64,000 nucleotides of DNA from Dysgonomonas sp. PF1-14 (GTDB lineage Bacteria > Bacteroidota > Bacteroidia > Bacteroidales > Dysgonomonadaceae): NCBI RefSeq assembly GCF_029892965.1, contig NZ_JARXWN010000011.1:1-64000 (forward strand), in the 5' to 3' direction. The translations under genes and the position numbers were made by a program. This document shows, one piece after another, positions 54,286-62,937 of this stretch. A model generated the notes under the pieces. It saw only the letters and a list, made by a program, of their open reading frames with translations, was not told the DNA's origin and searched no databases. Positions within the stretch are counted from its first letter, which is position 1, and the number at the start of each line of letters is the position of its first letter.

Positions 54286-54616
54286 GCAAAAAAAAATTAA
54301 GTTAAATTAATGGATTCAATAGTTTCTTAAAGTTTCAAAGTACCTACTTCCTCATTGTCTTGAATATTTGGAAGGGTGTCTTCTGTGTAAATTTTAGACA
54401 AAGTAACTGCATAAATGTTATAAAATACTATTGTTTTAATAAAATTAAGTATTATCAGGCAATCTTATATATGGTATTTTATGATAATCGTTGCTTAATA
54501 ATCACATTTTCAGTAAAATTATAAATTCGGATATTTTTATCGGTTAATTTACATTAACAATGATTTGGTTAACTAAGGTTAATTTAAAATAAAAGAGCAA
54601 GTGTTTTCATGTTCTC

Positions 54617-54718
54617 TTACTCATTCAGTCCGGCAATGAGTTTACCATAGACTTTCACAATATCGCGGACAAGATTTGCCCCGTCTGCGTCTGGGTAGCT
54701 TCCGGGGCTTATTTTACC
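54617..54718 (-). pseudogene. Gene remnant, C-terminal fragment
   Basis: On the minus strand a 33-codon open stretch ends in TAA and reads ...SPGSYPDADGANLVRDI... and ...VKVYGKLIAGLNE. It looks coding in composition, unlike its AT-rich surroundings. Directly upstream is an in-frame TGA, preceded in the same frame by VAEVKTIPYHITQY and more stops, so any longer gene is broken. I do not recognise the family. The remaining 54286-54818 gap is AT-rich with no gene. Confidence 0.35.
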
Positions 54719-54818
54719 TCAATATTGTGTAATGTGATATGGTATAGTTTTGACTTCGGCTACACTATTTTTTCATTTACACGTTGGTGTCTGTAGATAA
54801 AAGGGCTGTTAACTTCAC

Positions 54819-55403
54819 TTAATTTCTTGCACGATCATTCTGGTTTCTTCCCGAACTGTTAGATGTCTGCCTGTTATTGGTGCTTTTGCTATTGTTGTTA
54901 TTCCTATTATTATTGATATTACCTTCTTTTTTATTACTGGTTTTGCTGTTAATATTGGTCGAACGTCTATCGTTACTCACCCAGCTACGGTTATTATTTT
55001 TGCTTGTGTCATATTTGCTGTTATTACTGTAGCGGATAGGCTCTTGTGTCCTGTCACCCTTGTATTGTGAATATGATTTTTTGTGAGTCTTATTCTGCGA
55101 CCAAGGCTGTTGCTCGTTTATCACTACCTTGTACATGCTGTACAAATCATATTTTCTGTATCTATCAGGCAGGTACTGGTTTGATATCCAGTTGCTCCCC
55201 GATAGGTAATAGAATAGCGAATTAGCTATATCGTAATAAACATTGAGATCGGGTATATAGTAATACCCTGCATAATCATATCCTGTAGGTCCCCATGAAG
55301 GTTGCTTGTCCAGATTGATGTTAATATTTATATTCTGTGCCGGAGCCAGACTGATAAGTCCTGTTGCGAAGAATAGGCTTATTGCTATTATTATCTTTTT
55401 CAT
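54819..55403 (-). CDS. Secreted Asn-rich protein of unknown function
   Basis: A 194-residue protein with a signal peptide (MKKIIIAISLFFATGLISLAPAQ). The middle has aromatic-rich segments (YDYAGYYYIPDLNVYYDIANSLFYYL) resembling short beta repeats found in many Bacteroidota secreted proteins. The C-terminal 60 residues are low complexity, dominated by Asn, Ser, Lys and Arg (NNNRNNNNSKSTNNRQ). I do not recognise the family. Confidence 0.75.
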   Translation of the reverse strand: MKKIIIAISLFFATGLISLAPAQNINININLDKQPSWGPTGYDYAGYYYIPDLNVYYDIANSLFYYLSGSNWISNQYLPDRYRKYDLYSMYKVVINEQQPWSQNKTHKKSYSQYKGDRTQEPIRYSNNSKYDTSKNNNRSWVSNDRRSTNINSKTSNKKEGNINNNRNNNNSKSTNNRQTSNSSGRNQNDRARN

Positions 55404-55528
55404 AATGCTTTGTTTTTAAATTGTTTACTCAAAATTAATAACCACTGATCATCCGCACAAGGCAAATCGACAAAGAGGACAGTATGATCGACAAAAAGTT
55501 AAAATATATCCTCTGAGTCTTTTTGTAT

Positions 55529-56149
55529 TTATATCAAAGGAGCTTCTATTACCTTCACAGGATTGCCCCGTTCGAGGCTGTTATGATTGCTCCAGTTGCT
55601 TTGTGCTATGCGCATCGCCTGTTCTACGTTCCATGCAGCAAGCTTTACCAACAGGCGTTCGGTAGCCAGTTTTTTGTTTTGTAGTTGCGACCGTTGATCC
55701 GAAGCTGTAACAGACAGACCTGTAGGTATATGCACAGCCCTTACAGCCGATTCAGTCTTGTTTACGTGTTGCCCACCCGGTCCTGATGCACGTAACGTTT
55801 CGTACCGGATTTCCTTTTCATTAGCTTGTATGTTTTCACTAACGGAGAATGTGCGGACGCCGATGAACCAGTTCTTACGTTTATGATAGATTCTGTATGG
55901 GCTCTTCGATATCCACAATACTGTTCCTTCCCATTCTTTGATGAATTCGTCGGGCTTTTCACCTTCTATGGATAATGTTGCAGACAGGAGGGTGCGGTTT
56001 ATCTCACCCTCTTCCCTGTCTAAAACATCAGCTTTCAGACCTTTTTCTTTAGCTTGCCTAAGTATTCTCTCTAACACCAGAGCCACTACACGACAACATT
56101 CGGCAGGCCCTCGTCCCGAGGTTATTTGTATGTATATTTTAGTTTTCAT
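55529..56149 (-). CDS. prfH: Peptide chain release factor H (RF-H)
   Basis: A 206-residue release-factor-like protein. The catalytic loop is RASGPGGQHVNKTESAVRAVH (GGQ), which hydrolyses peptidyl-tRNA. The codon-recognition domain of RF1/RF2 is missing, as in PrfH. In other bacteria RtcB2-PrfH pairs have been reported to rescue and repair ribosomes whose 16S rRNA is cut in the decoding centre by ribotoxins. It is 7 bases after rtcB in the same operon, which supports that role here. Confidence 0.93.
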   Translation of the reverse strand: MKTKIYIQITSGRGPAECCRVVALVLERILRQAKEKGLKADVLDREEGEINRTLLSATLSIEGEKPDEFIKEWEGTVLWISKSPYRIYHKRKNWFIGVRTFSVSENIQANEKEIRYETLRASGPGGQHVNKTESAVRAVHIPTGLSVTASDQRSQLQNKKLATERLLVKLAAWNVEQAMRIAQSNWSNHNSLERGNPVKVIEAPLI

Positions 56150-56156
56150 CGTTTCA

Positions 56157-57554
56157 TTACTCTTTATTCATTCTTACTATTTTCGGCATGAAACGCCCAT
56201 GAATATCCACTAACGCTTCCTGTGCCGGCATCACTCTGTCAATATCCTTGTATGCCAGAGGCATCTCTTCTACACTGCCGCCGATGAGCGTTACTCCCTG
56301 TTGGCTTAACAGCTTTTTCAGTGCCGACTGGGTGAATTGCTCTTTTGCCTTTTGGCGCGACATGGCACGACCTGCCCCGTGTGAGGCCGAATTTAATGAT
56401 TCACTGACACCCTTTCCGCACACAAGGTATCCTGCTGTAGCCATGCTACCCGGTATAAATCCGGCAATACCCTTTCCGGCAGGAGTAGCTCCCTTTCGGT
56501 GTACGATGGCATATTTTCCGGCAGCAATCTCTTCCCGCCAGGCAAAGTTGTGATGATTGTTCACATTTGCCAATGCTTTCAATCCCAACGCTTTGGATAG
56601 GTTGATGTGTATGCGTTCGTGGCATGCCTGCGCAAAATCTCCGGCAAGATTCATGCTCAGCCAGTATTCCTGCCCTTCTTCGCTATCTAAGCCTAGCCAA
56701 GCAAAGTGCTGTGCCTGACGTGGAAGTTTACACACTTCGCGGGCTATGTTGCTGTAATGCCTTGCTATGGCCGCCCCCATGCCGCGCGAGCCGGAGTGGG
56801 AGAGTAGGGCTACGTAGTTCCCTGCTGGAAGTTTCAGTACATTGCTTTCGGTCAATTCTATTTCTCCGAACTCAACGAAATGGTTTCCTCCTCCCGATGT
56901 CCCCAGTTGCCGCACCACTTTCCCATGAAGCATTTTTAGCAATGGAGTCCGTTGAAACTCGCTTCTGTCAAGTATCTCATGCTCTTGTGCGAAGGGTAGC
57001 CCTCCCTCCATTCCGAAATGTGTGTATCCCTTCAATGCTTCTTTTATCTGGTGCGAATAACGTTTCAGATAATCTGACTTTGCATCGAATACGGTCAGGC
57101 TCATCCTACAACCGATGTCTACACCCACTGCATAAGGTATCACTGCATTGTCTACAGCCAGTACACCACCAATGGGTAAACCATATCCGGCGTGTGCATC
57201 GGGCATCAGTGCGCCCGATAGTGTTACCGGTAGCCGCATAGCCAGCTCCATCTGTTGCTTGGCAAGGCTCTCTATAAATTTGCCACCGTAAGTTTTGAAT
57301 GGTAGCGGATTATCGAGCAGGTCATACACTGTATATTTCTTTTCGTATGTGGTAGGAGCGAAATGCTCGGCAAGTTTGCACCACACCTCATTGTCTTTGT
57401 ACTTTTCGGGATTTGCCAACAGGTCACACAGCAGTTTTGTTATTTGATCCTTGCTGTCGTGCTTGCAGTGTTTGCTTATGATATTTATAGCGAGGCTGCG
57501 AGCCACATTGTTAGTGTATCCCAGTTTGCTTAATTCTTTTGTTCGTATTTTCAT
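56157..57554 (-). CDS. rtcB: RtcB-family RNA ligase (RtcB2-type, linked to prfH)
   Basis: A 465-residue GTP-dependent RNA ligase that joins 2',3'-cyclic phosphate or 3'-phosphate ends to 5'-OH ends. Metal and active-site motifs: MPDAHAGYGLPIGGVLA, AVGVDIGCRM (metal Cys), GTSGGGNHFVEFGE, LLSHSGSRGMGA, NNHHNFAWRE, and HRKGATPAGKG with PGSMATAGYLV (guanylylated His region ending SHGAGR). It overlaps the first gene by 4 bases and is followed by prfH, fitting the RtcB2-PrfH repair module. Confidence 0.94.
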   Translation of the reverse strand: MKIRTKELSKLGYTNNVARSLAINIISKHCKHDSKDQITKLLCDLLANPEKYKDNEVWCKLAEHFAPTTYEKKYTVYDLLDNPLPFKTYGGKFIESLAKQQMELAMRLPVTLSGALMPDAHAGYGLPIGGVLAVDNAVIPYAVGVDIGCRMSLTVFDAKSDYLKRYSHQIKEALKGYTHFGMEGGLPFAQEHEILDRSEFQRTPLLKMLHGKVVRQLGTSGGGNHFVEFGEIELTESNVLKLPAGNYVALLSHSGSRGMGAAIARHYSNIAREVCKLPRQAQHFAWLGLDSEEGQEYWLSMNLAGDFAQACHERIHINLSKALGLKALANVNNHHNFAWREEIAAGKYAIVHRKGATPAGKGIAGFIPGSMATAGYLVCGKGVSESLNSASHGAGRAMSRQKAKEQFTQSALKKLLSQQGVTLIGGSVEEMPLAYKDIDRVMPAQEALVDIHGRFMPKIVRMNKE

Positions 57555-58366
57555 AATTCTTTTTCTTCGTAAAAATATTCTTCTGTTATCTGGTGCAACG
57601 GCGCATTCCTTAACGAGTTGTAACTGTATTTTTTCCTGTCTTCCTGTTCATTTATTACTTTTTTCCATGAATACGTGTTGCCACCTTGTAATTTAATCAA
57701 TCGTCCTCGATTTTTATGCTTGTCGAGGTAGTCGCCCAGTTCGTCACGATATTGTTCCAGTTCCGAATCTTTGATCTGAACTTTGGTTATCATGTGCGGC
57801 TTTGTCTGCAACACAAAACGCCATTGTTCTATAAATATGTATTTGATCTTATGTAATTTACTCGGATAGTGGTAGTATTCTACCGGATAGAAATATTTCC
57901 TTTCTTCTTCCGTAAAGTTCTTTACTTTGTCGAATACGTAGCTGTCTATCTCCTGCAATGTCTGTTCGTTACGAATTCTGAACTTCCATTTTCCGATTCT
58001 TCTTTTCTTTTGTTTAAATGTTTTGTGCGGACTATACCATACTGTATTTATCTTATCCAGTATCGTCTGATAAAAGTCGGCGCATTTACTGTATTTGGTT
58101 TCCTCAGTCAGTACAAATAACCTTTTGTAGCCTCGTTGTATAGGTGGATTCAGATACTCATATCCCAGATCCCTTATCTGGCATTCCACACGCCTGTACT
58201 CTTTGTTGAGCCAAAGTATTTCTTTGTCCCTAGCGGTGCGGATACGCCTTGTTTTCCAACGTCGCGACGGCAGGTTATTTTGCACAATGAGTTCCTGTTC
58301 ATTCGCAAAATTGCCCATGACAATTAGTTTATCCGATACAGCGCGACAAAAGGCACAACAGGCCAT
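57551..58366 (-). CDS. Unrecognised basic protein, first gene of the rtcB-prfH operon
   Basis: Up to 271 residues, strongly basic and aromatic, with no signal peptide or membrane segment. Notable segments: NNLPSRRWKTRRIRTARDKEI, KKRRIGKWKFRIRNEQTL, and YFYPVEYYHYPSKLHKIKYIF. This composition suggests RNA or ribosome binding. I do not recognise the family. An internal ATG at codon 17 (MGNFANEQELIVQNN, position 58318) may be the true start, since the first 16 codons are Cys-rich and look unlike the rest. It overlaps rtcB by 4 bases, so a role in the same RNA/ribosome repair process is inferred. Confidence 0.7.
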   Translation of the reverse strand: MACCAFCRAVSDKLIVMGNFANEQELIVQNNLPSRRWKTRRIRTARDKEILWLNKEYRRVECQIRDLGYEYLNPPIQRGYKRLFVLTEETKYSKCADFYQTILDKINTVWYSPHKTFKQKKRRIGKWKFRIRNEQTLQEIDSYVFDKVKNFTEEERKYFYPVEYYHYPSKLHKIKYIFIEQWRFVLQTKPHMITKVQIKDSELEQYRDELGDYLDKHKNRGRLIKLQGGNTYSWKKVINEQEDRKKYSYNSLRNAPLHQITEEYFYEEKEL

Positions 58367-58410
58367 GATGCCGATATATCAGCAGTAAAAAATTCGATAA
58401 ATTGTGATTG

Positions 58411-58502
58411 CAGGACTAATCAACGTCTGCCAACAGCAGTTTTTGGCATTTGACTATATAAGTTGTAAAGGCTTTTCGTCCCGATAAGCCAACTTAGTCC
58501 TA
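58411..58502 (-). promoter_or_regulatory. Candidate structured leader RNA of the rtcB-prfH operon
   Basis: Within the predicted 5' leader (promoter 58583-58613, first ATG 58366) the RNA can fold into a three-stem shape: P1 AGGACTAA (58494-58501) with TTAGTCCT (58412-58419) closing about 90 bases; P2 GGCTT with AAGCC; P3 TGCCAA with TTGGCA. No matching known riboswitch was recognised. A regulatory role is inferred from base pairing only. Confidence 0.5.
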
Positions 58503-58582
58503 GTTTTTGATTTTATTTTCGTTCAAACATAATTGTACCCTTTCTCTATGTTTTTAAAGGGTTAATACTCTTTTTACGGCAG

Positions 58583-58613
58583 CAAAGATAATATGAGTTT
58601 TTGAATTAACAAA
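58583..58613 (-). promoter_or_regulatory. Promoter of the rtcB-prfH operon
   Basis: On the minus strand TTTG (58610-58613), a 19-base spacer and TATCTTTG (58583-58590) match the Bacteroidota consensus. The predicted transcript has a leader of about 210 bases before the first gene. Confidence 0.75.
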
Positions 58614-58643
58614 TATTTAGAATAAAATTATTTTTTGACAGGC

Positions 58644-59312
58644 TTACCTGCTCCGCAGTATATTTATATCTCCCCGTTTCCTGTATTTTACTCCGTCAGA
58701 GCCCTGAGCTTCTATTACATAGAAATATACTCCGGTATTTACATATTTGCCTTTGTGGCGTCCGTCCCAGCCTTTTGCCGGATCGGTAGATTCGTACATT
58801 TTTACACCCCATCGGTTGACGATTGCCATCCGGAATTTGACAATCGACTTATACGCCACTCTGAATTCATCATTCGAGCCGGGTGAATCGCCCGGTGAAA
58901 AATAGTTGGGTACATCGAGAAACGACTCTGTAATGGTAAATGAATATTGGGCTTGGTCCACATTCTCATCTTTGTCGGCTACTTCGAGTACAACAACGTA
59001 TTCGCCGCTTTGCTCAAATGTATAGTATATATTTTCGTCGGTATAACGTGCAATAGCATTGTCAGTATCACTTTTTCGGTAGATGTACCATGTGTAATAA
59101 ACAGCATCTTCGCCTCCTGTACCGTAAAAATGGATAACAGCAGGGGCAGAAAATATTCTGTCTTCGATTTCTGTTTCGGTTATCTTTTCATTCAGGGCAT
59201 CCCTTCTTTCCAGTTCGGCTTCTATCTGTGCCTTTATACCTCCACCTGTATCCTGAGAAAAGGCGTATATATATGCGGTTAGCATCAATAGTAAAAGAAA
59301 CGATTTTTTCAT
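58644..59312 (-). CDS. Secreted protein with gliding-type C-terminal (type B) sorting domain
   Basis: A 222-residue protein with a signal peptide (MKKSFLLLLMLTAYIYAFSQ). The middle (about 55-130) resembles a PKD/Ig-like domain (YTWYIYRKSD, YTFEQSGEYVVVLEVAD). The C-terminal 90 residues match the gliding motility-associated C-terminal domain: VPNYFSPGDSPGSNDEFRV, VNRWGVKMYE, GWDGRHKGKYVNTGVYFYVIEA. In T9SS organisms such domains direct secretion. It is short for this class and has no adhesive repeats. Confidence 0.85.
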   Translation of the reverse strand: MKKSFLLLLMLTAYIYAFSQDTGGGIKAQIEAELERRDALNEKITETEIEDRIFSAPAVIHFYGTGGEDAVYYTWYIYRKSDTDNAIARYTDENIYYTFEQSGEYVVVLEVADKDENVDQAQYSFTITESFLDVPNYFSPGDSPGSNDEFRVAYKSIVKFRMAIVNRWGVKMYESTDPAKGWDGRHKGKYVNTGVYFYVIEAQGSDGVKYRKRGDINILRSR

Positions 59313-59412
59313 AAATGATGTTTTTCTAAAAAAGTAAACCCTCTATCTTTTAACGGAAAGAGGGCTATCTTATTATAAGGCAAACAGTGTTATGTCACTC
59401 TGTCCTGTTTAT

Positions 59413-60618
59413 TCAGGGATGCAGAACAACACCTACCTGTTTGAATATTTTCTCTATTTTCTCCAGAGCAATATCAACCTGCTCTTTTGTATGGGTTGCC
59501 ATCAGGGAGAAGCGAATAAGTGTATCAGCCGGAGCAACTGCCGGAGATACAACCGGATTTACGAAAACGCCTTCTTCGAAAAGCATTTTGGTAATCATGA
59601 ATGTTTTTTCGTTATCTCTGATAAACAATGGAATGATAGGAGTCGAAGTATGTCCTATCTCGAATCCTCTTTGCCGGAAACCATCGAGTGAATAGTGGGT
59701 GATATCCCACAGGGCCTTAATCCTTTCCGGTTCTTGAGTTATGATGTCCAGAGCTGCACTGGCTGCCGCAGTTGCTGCCGGCGTAGCACTGGCTGTGAAT
59801 ATGTATGCTCGTGAATTGTGACGCAGATAATCGAGTATTGTTTCGCTTCCGGCAATGAATCCGCCGATAGAAGCCAGTGATTTGCTGAATGTACCCATTA
59901 TAAGCTCTACATCGTCTACCAGTCCGCATTGGTCTACCAGTCCTTTGCCGCTAAAGTCTTTTCCGAATACGCCCAGGCTGTGGGCTTCGTCGACCATAAC
60001 ACTGGCATTGTATTTCTTCGAAAGTCTTACTATTTCCGGTAGGTTTGTCACATCGCCTTCCATGCTGAATACGCCGTCTACAACAATGAGCTTCACCTTA
60101 TCCGGCTCGCATCTCAATAGTTGTTTTTCGAGAGACTCCATGTCGTTGTGGCGAAACTTCAGTTTGGTAGAGTATGAAACTCTTGCACCTTCGATAATAG
60201 ACGCATGATCCAACTCATCCCAAAGGATATAGTCTTCGCGCCCTGTCACGCAGGAGAGAACACCTTCGTTAACGCCAAAACCTGTAGAATAGACGATTGC
60301 ATCTTCTTTGCCTACAAATTTTGCCAGCTTTTTCTCTAGTTCGACGTGTATATCTAGTGTACCATTCAAAAAGCGAGAACCCGCCATACCTGTACCATAT
60401 TTTTTTACGGCATCGATGGCTGCTTCTTTCACTTTCGGGTGATTGGTTAGTCCCAGATAGGCATTTGATCCGAACATTAACACTTTTTTTCCGTTGATAA
60501 CGACCTCGGTATCCTGATCGCTTTGGATTTCTCTAAAGTATGGGTAAATGCCGGCAGCGCGGGTGTTTCTTGCTGCGTCGTACCGATATAACTTATCAGT
60601 TAATAAACTCATATTCAA
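59413..60618 (-). CDS. Serine palmitoyltransferase-like alpha-oxoamine synthase
   Basis: A 401-residue PLP enzyme of the alpha-oxoamine synthase family. GSNAYLGLTNHPKVKEAAIDAVKKYGTG and GSRFLNGTLDIHVELE open the fold; ASVMVDEAHSLGVFG binds PLP, and GTFSKSLASIGGFI has the Schiff-base Lys. The close resemblance to Bacteroides Spt suggests it condenses serine with an acyl-CoA in sphingolipid synthesis; 2-amino-3-ketobutyrate ligase is an alternative. The ATG at codon 3 is another possible start. A -7 box, TATTTTTG on the minus strand, lies at 60684-60691. Confidence 0.87.
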   Translation of the reverse strand: MNMSLLTDKLYRYDAARNTRAAGIYPYFREIQSDQDTEVVINGKKVLMFGSNAYLGLTNHPKVKEAAIDAVKKYGTGMAGSRFLNGTLDIHVELEKKLAKFVGKEDAIVYSTGFGVNEGVLSCVTGREDYILWDELDHASIIEGARVSYSTKLKFRHNDMESLEKQLLRCEPDKVKLIVVDGVFSMEGDVTNLPEIVRLSKKYNASVMVDEAHSLGVFGKDFSGKGLVDQCGLVDDVELIMGTFSKSLASIGGFIAGSETILDYLRHNSRAYIFTASATPAATAAASAALDIITQEPERIKALWDITHYSLDGFRQRGFEIGHTSTPIIPLFIRDNEKTFMITKMLFEEGVFVNPVVSPAVAPADTLIRFSLMATHTKEQVDIALEKIEKIFKQVGVVLHP

Positions 60619-60867
60619 TTTACAACAAATGTTGATTATTATAACTGCACATGATACTTCTGTATCCTACAAATTGCAGGATGCAAAAATAGCTAAAAAA
60701 AACCACAATGAAGAGCTTTTGGAATAAATATTTAAAAAAAGGATATTTTAATGTTTTCTTGTCACACATCTTCTAAAGTATAGTGCTTTTTTCTTAAATT
60801 TGCGACTTGGTCGTTATATGTACCAAGATATGTAAAAGTTTGATAGCCACTTAGTGGCTTGAGTTAC

Positions 60868-61734
60868 ATGGCAAAGAATAAAAAGAACAAACATAATTTC
60901 TGGAAACGTCTGCATTTCAAATACAGGCTTTCTGTAATGAATGAGAATACACTGGAGGAAATATGGAAGATAAAAGCTTCTATATTTTCCGGTGCTATGC
61001 TGCTGCTCGTTTTCGCGTTTTTTCTGGTGACGATTACGTCCGTTATCATTATTGCCACGCCTATACGTTACTATCTGCCGGGATATCTCGATTCCGAAGT
61101 ACGCGAAAAAGCTTTACGATCAGCTATCAAAACCGATTCCCTCGAACGAAGGCTGAGATATCAGGAAGCATATATCGACAATCTGCGTGATGTCTTTGCA
61201 GGTGTACGTCAACTCGATTCTATAAAGATAATAGATACCATATCCGTATCAGAGAATGATCCTTCCCTGCAAAAGTCAGAGTTGGAAAGGGAATATACAA
61301 AACGATATGAGGAAGAAGAACGCTACAATCTGTCTGTTCTTTCGTCTACTGCAACCAATCCGATGGAGGGGCTGGTCTTTTTCAAACCCGTCAAAGGAGC
61401 GATCGTAAATAAATTTAATCCGAATAACGAAAACTTTGGCGTGACGGTGAAAATTGCTTCAAAAGAAACAGTGTCGGCCTCACTCGAAGGCGTGGTGATG
61501 TTTGCCGGATACGACCTGAAAACAGGTTATACGATACAGATACAGCATAAGAATGGATTTATATCTACCTACAAGAATAATACGATGCTTCTGAAAAAGA
61601 CAGGAGACAAGGTGCGAACCGGTGAGGCTATTGCAGTAGTTGAGGCAAATGGAACAGCAAAGGAGACCTCATTCGAATTTGAATTGTGGTATAAAGGAAA
61701 TGCTATGAATCCCGAAAATTACATAACCTTCTGA
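60868..61734 (+). CDS. Membrane-anchored M23-like protein with degenerate active site
   Basis: About 288 residues from the ATG chosen here (MAKNKKNKHNFW); a TTG three codons upstream is rejected. A cytoplasmic basic tail precedes one membrane segment (ASIFSGAMLLLVFAFFLVTITSVIIIATP), then a coiled coil and a C-terminal LytM-like domain. The zinc ligands are missing: the HxxxD position reads NFGVT and the HxH position reads FEFEL. A non-catalytic LytM factor that activates a partner (as EnvC does) is more likely than an endopeptidase. A -7 box TAAATTTG lies at 60795-60802. Confidence 0.85.
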   Translation: MAKNKKNKHNFWKRLHFKYRLSVMNENTLEEIWKIKASIFSGAMLLLVFAFFLVTITSVIIIATPIRYYLPGYLDSEVREKALRSAIKTDSLERRLRYQEAYIDNLRDVFAGVRQLDSIKIIDTISVSENDPSLQKSELEREYTKRYEEEERYNLSVLSSTATNPMEGLVFFKPVKGAIVNKFNPNNENFGVTVKIASKETVSASLEGVVMFAGYDLKTGYTIQIQHKNGFISTYKNNTMLLKKTGDKVRTGEAIAVVEANGTAKETSFEFELWYKGNAMNPENYITF

Positions 61735-61770
61735 CATTAGAGTAGGTTTGCAGCAAAAAGAGAATATTAT

Positions 61771-62919
61771 ATGAAACGAAATATTATTATCTTAGGTTCT
61801 ACAGGTTCTATCGGTACACAGGCACTGGATATCGTACGCGAGCATCCCGACAATTTTGAGGTGTATGCCCTTACCGCTAACGAAAATGTAGACTTGCTGA
61901 TAAAACAAGCCAGAGAATTCTCACCCGAAGTTGTCGTTATTGCCAACGAAAACAAATACGATCAGTTAAAGGAAGCATTAAGAGACATGCCTGTAAAGGT
62001 GTGGGCGGGAAGCGAATCTATCGCACAGGTGGTGGAGAGTAGTCCTGTGGATATGGTGCTTACGGCTATGGTAGGTTATTCGGGACTGAAACCTACGATA
62101 AATGCAATAAAGGCCGGAAAAGCGATTGCTCTGGCTAATAAAGAAACACTGGTAGTTGCCGGAGAGCTGATAACAGCATTAGCTGTGGAAAACAAGGTGC
62201 CGATATTGCCGGTAGATTCGGAGCATTCGGCTATTTTTCAGTGCCTGACAGGAGAGCGTGCACCAATTGAGAAAATCATACTCACCGCATCGGGCGGGCC
62301 ATTCCGTAATCATACCAAAGAGCAGTTGGCAAAGGTAACTAAAGCTGAAGCCCTGAAACACCCTAACTGGGATATGGGGGCGAAGGTAACGATCGATTCT
62401 GCATCTCTGATGAACAAAGGGCTGGAAATGATCGAAGCCAAATGGCTGTTCGATGTTACTCCCGACCAGATAGAAGTGGTGGTGCATCCGCAGTCTATTA
62501 TACACTCGATGGTGCAATTCGAGGATTCGTCTATCATAGCACAACTTGGGTTGCCGGATATGCACCTGCCGATACAATATGCACTGGCTTATCCTATGCG
62601 ATTGAAATCGAACTTCGAAAGGCTGGATTTCTTCAAACTGAAGACTATGACTTTCGAAAAACCGGATACTGACCGCTTTCGTAACCTTACGTTCGCATTC
62701 GAGGCAGCGCGCATCAAAGGGAATATGGCCTGTATAATGAATGCGGCTAATGAGATAGCTGTTGCGGCATTTCTTCAGGACAAAGTCGGATTCCTCGAAA
62801 TGAGCCATGTGATAGAAAAGGCAATGCAGAAAACGAGCTTTGTAGCTGCACCGTCTTACGAAGACTATGTGAGCACCGACATGGAAGCACGTCATATAGC
62901 AATGGAGTTTATAAAATAA
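61771..62919 (+). CDS. dxr: 1-deoxy-D-xylulose-5-phosphate reductoisomerase
   Basis: A 382-residue enzyme of the MEP isoprenoid pathway, making MEP from DXP with NADPH. ILGSTGSIGTQALDIVREHPD binds NADPH, ALANKETLVVAGEL and LPVDSEHSAIFQCL hold catalytic acids, and TIDSASLMNKGLEMIEAKWLF the metal and substrate site. The length is normal. It lies 36 bases after the M23-like gene and 18 bases before rseP, a common Bacteroidota order. Confidence 0.97.
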   Translation: MKRNIIILGSTGSIGTQALDIVREHPDNFEVYALTANENVDLLIKQAREFSPEVVVIANENKYDQLKEALRDMPVKVWAGSESIAQVVESSPVDMVLTAMVGYSGLKPTINAIKAGKAIALANKETLVVAGELITALAVENKVPILPVDSEHSAIFQCLTGERAPIEKIILTASGGPFRNHTKEQLAKVTKAEALKHPNWDMGAKVTIDSASLMNKGLEMIEAKWLFDVTPDQIEVVVHPQSIIHSMVQFEDSSIIAQLGLPDMHLPIQYALAYPMRLKSNFERLDFFKLKTMTFEKPDTDRFRNLTFAFEAARIKGNMACIMNAANEIAVAAFLQDKVGFLEMSHVIEKAMQKTSFVAAPSYEDYVSTDMEARHIAMEFIK

Positions 62920-62937
62920 AACTATATAAAACTTTTA

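Noticed and set aside
54201-54616. Possible tRNA or small RNA in the OmpA upstream region
   Set aside because: No cloverleaf-like or T-loop sequence could be found; only AT-rich sequence is seen.
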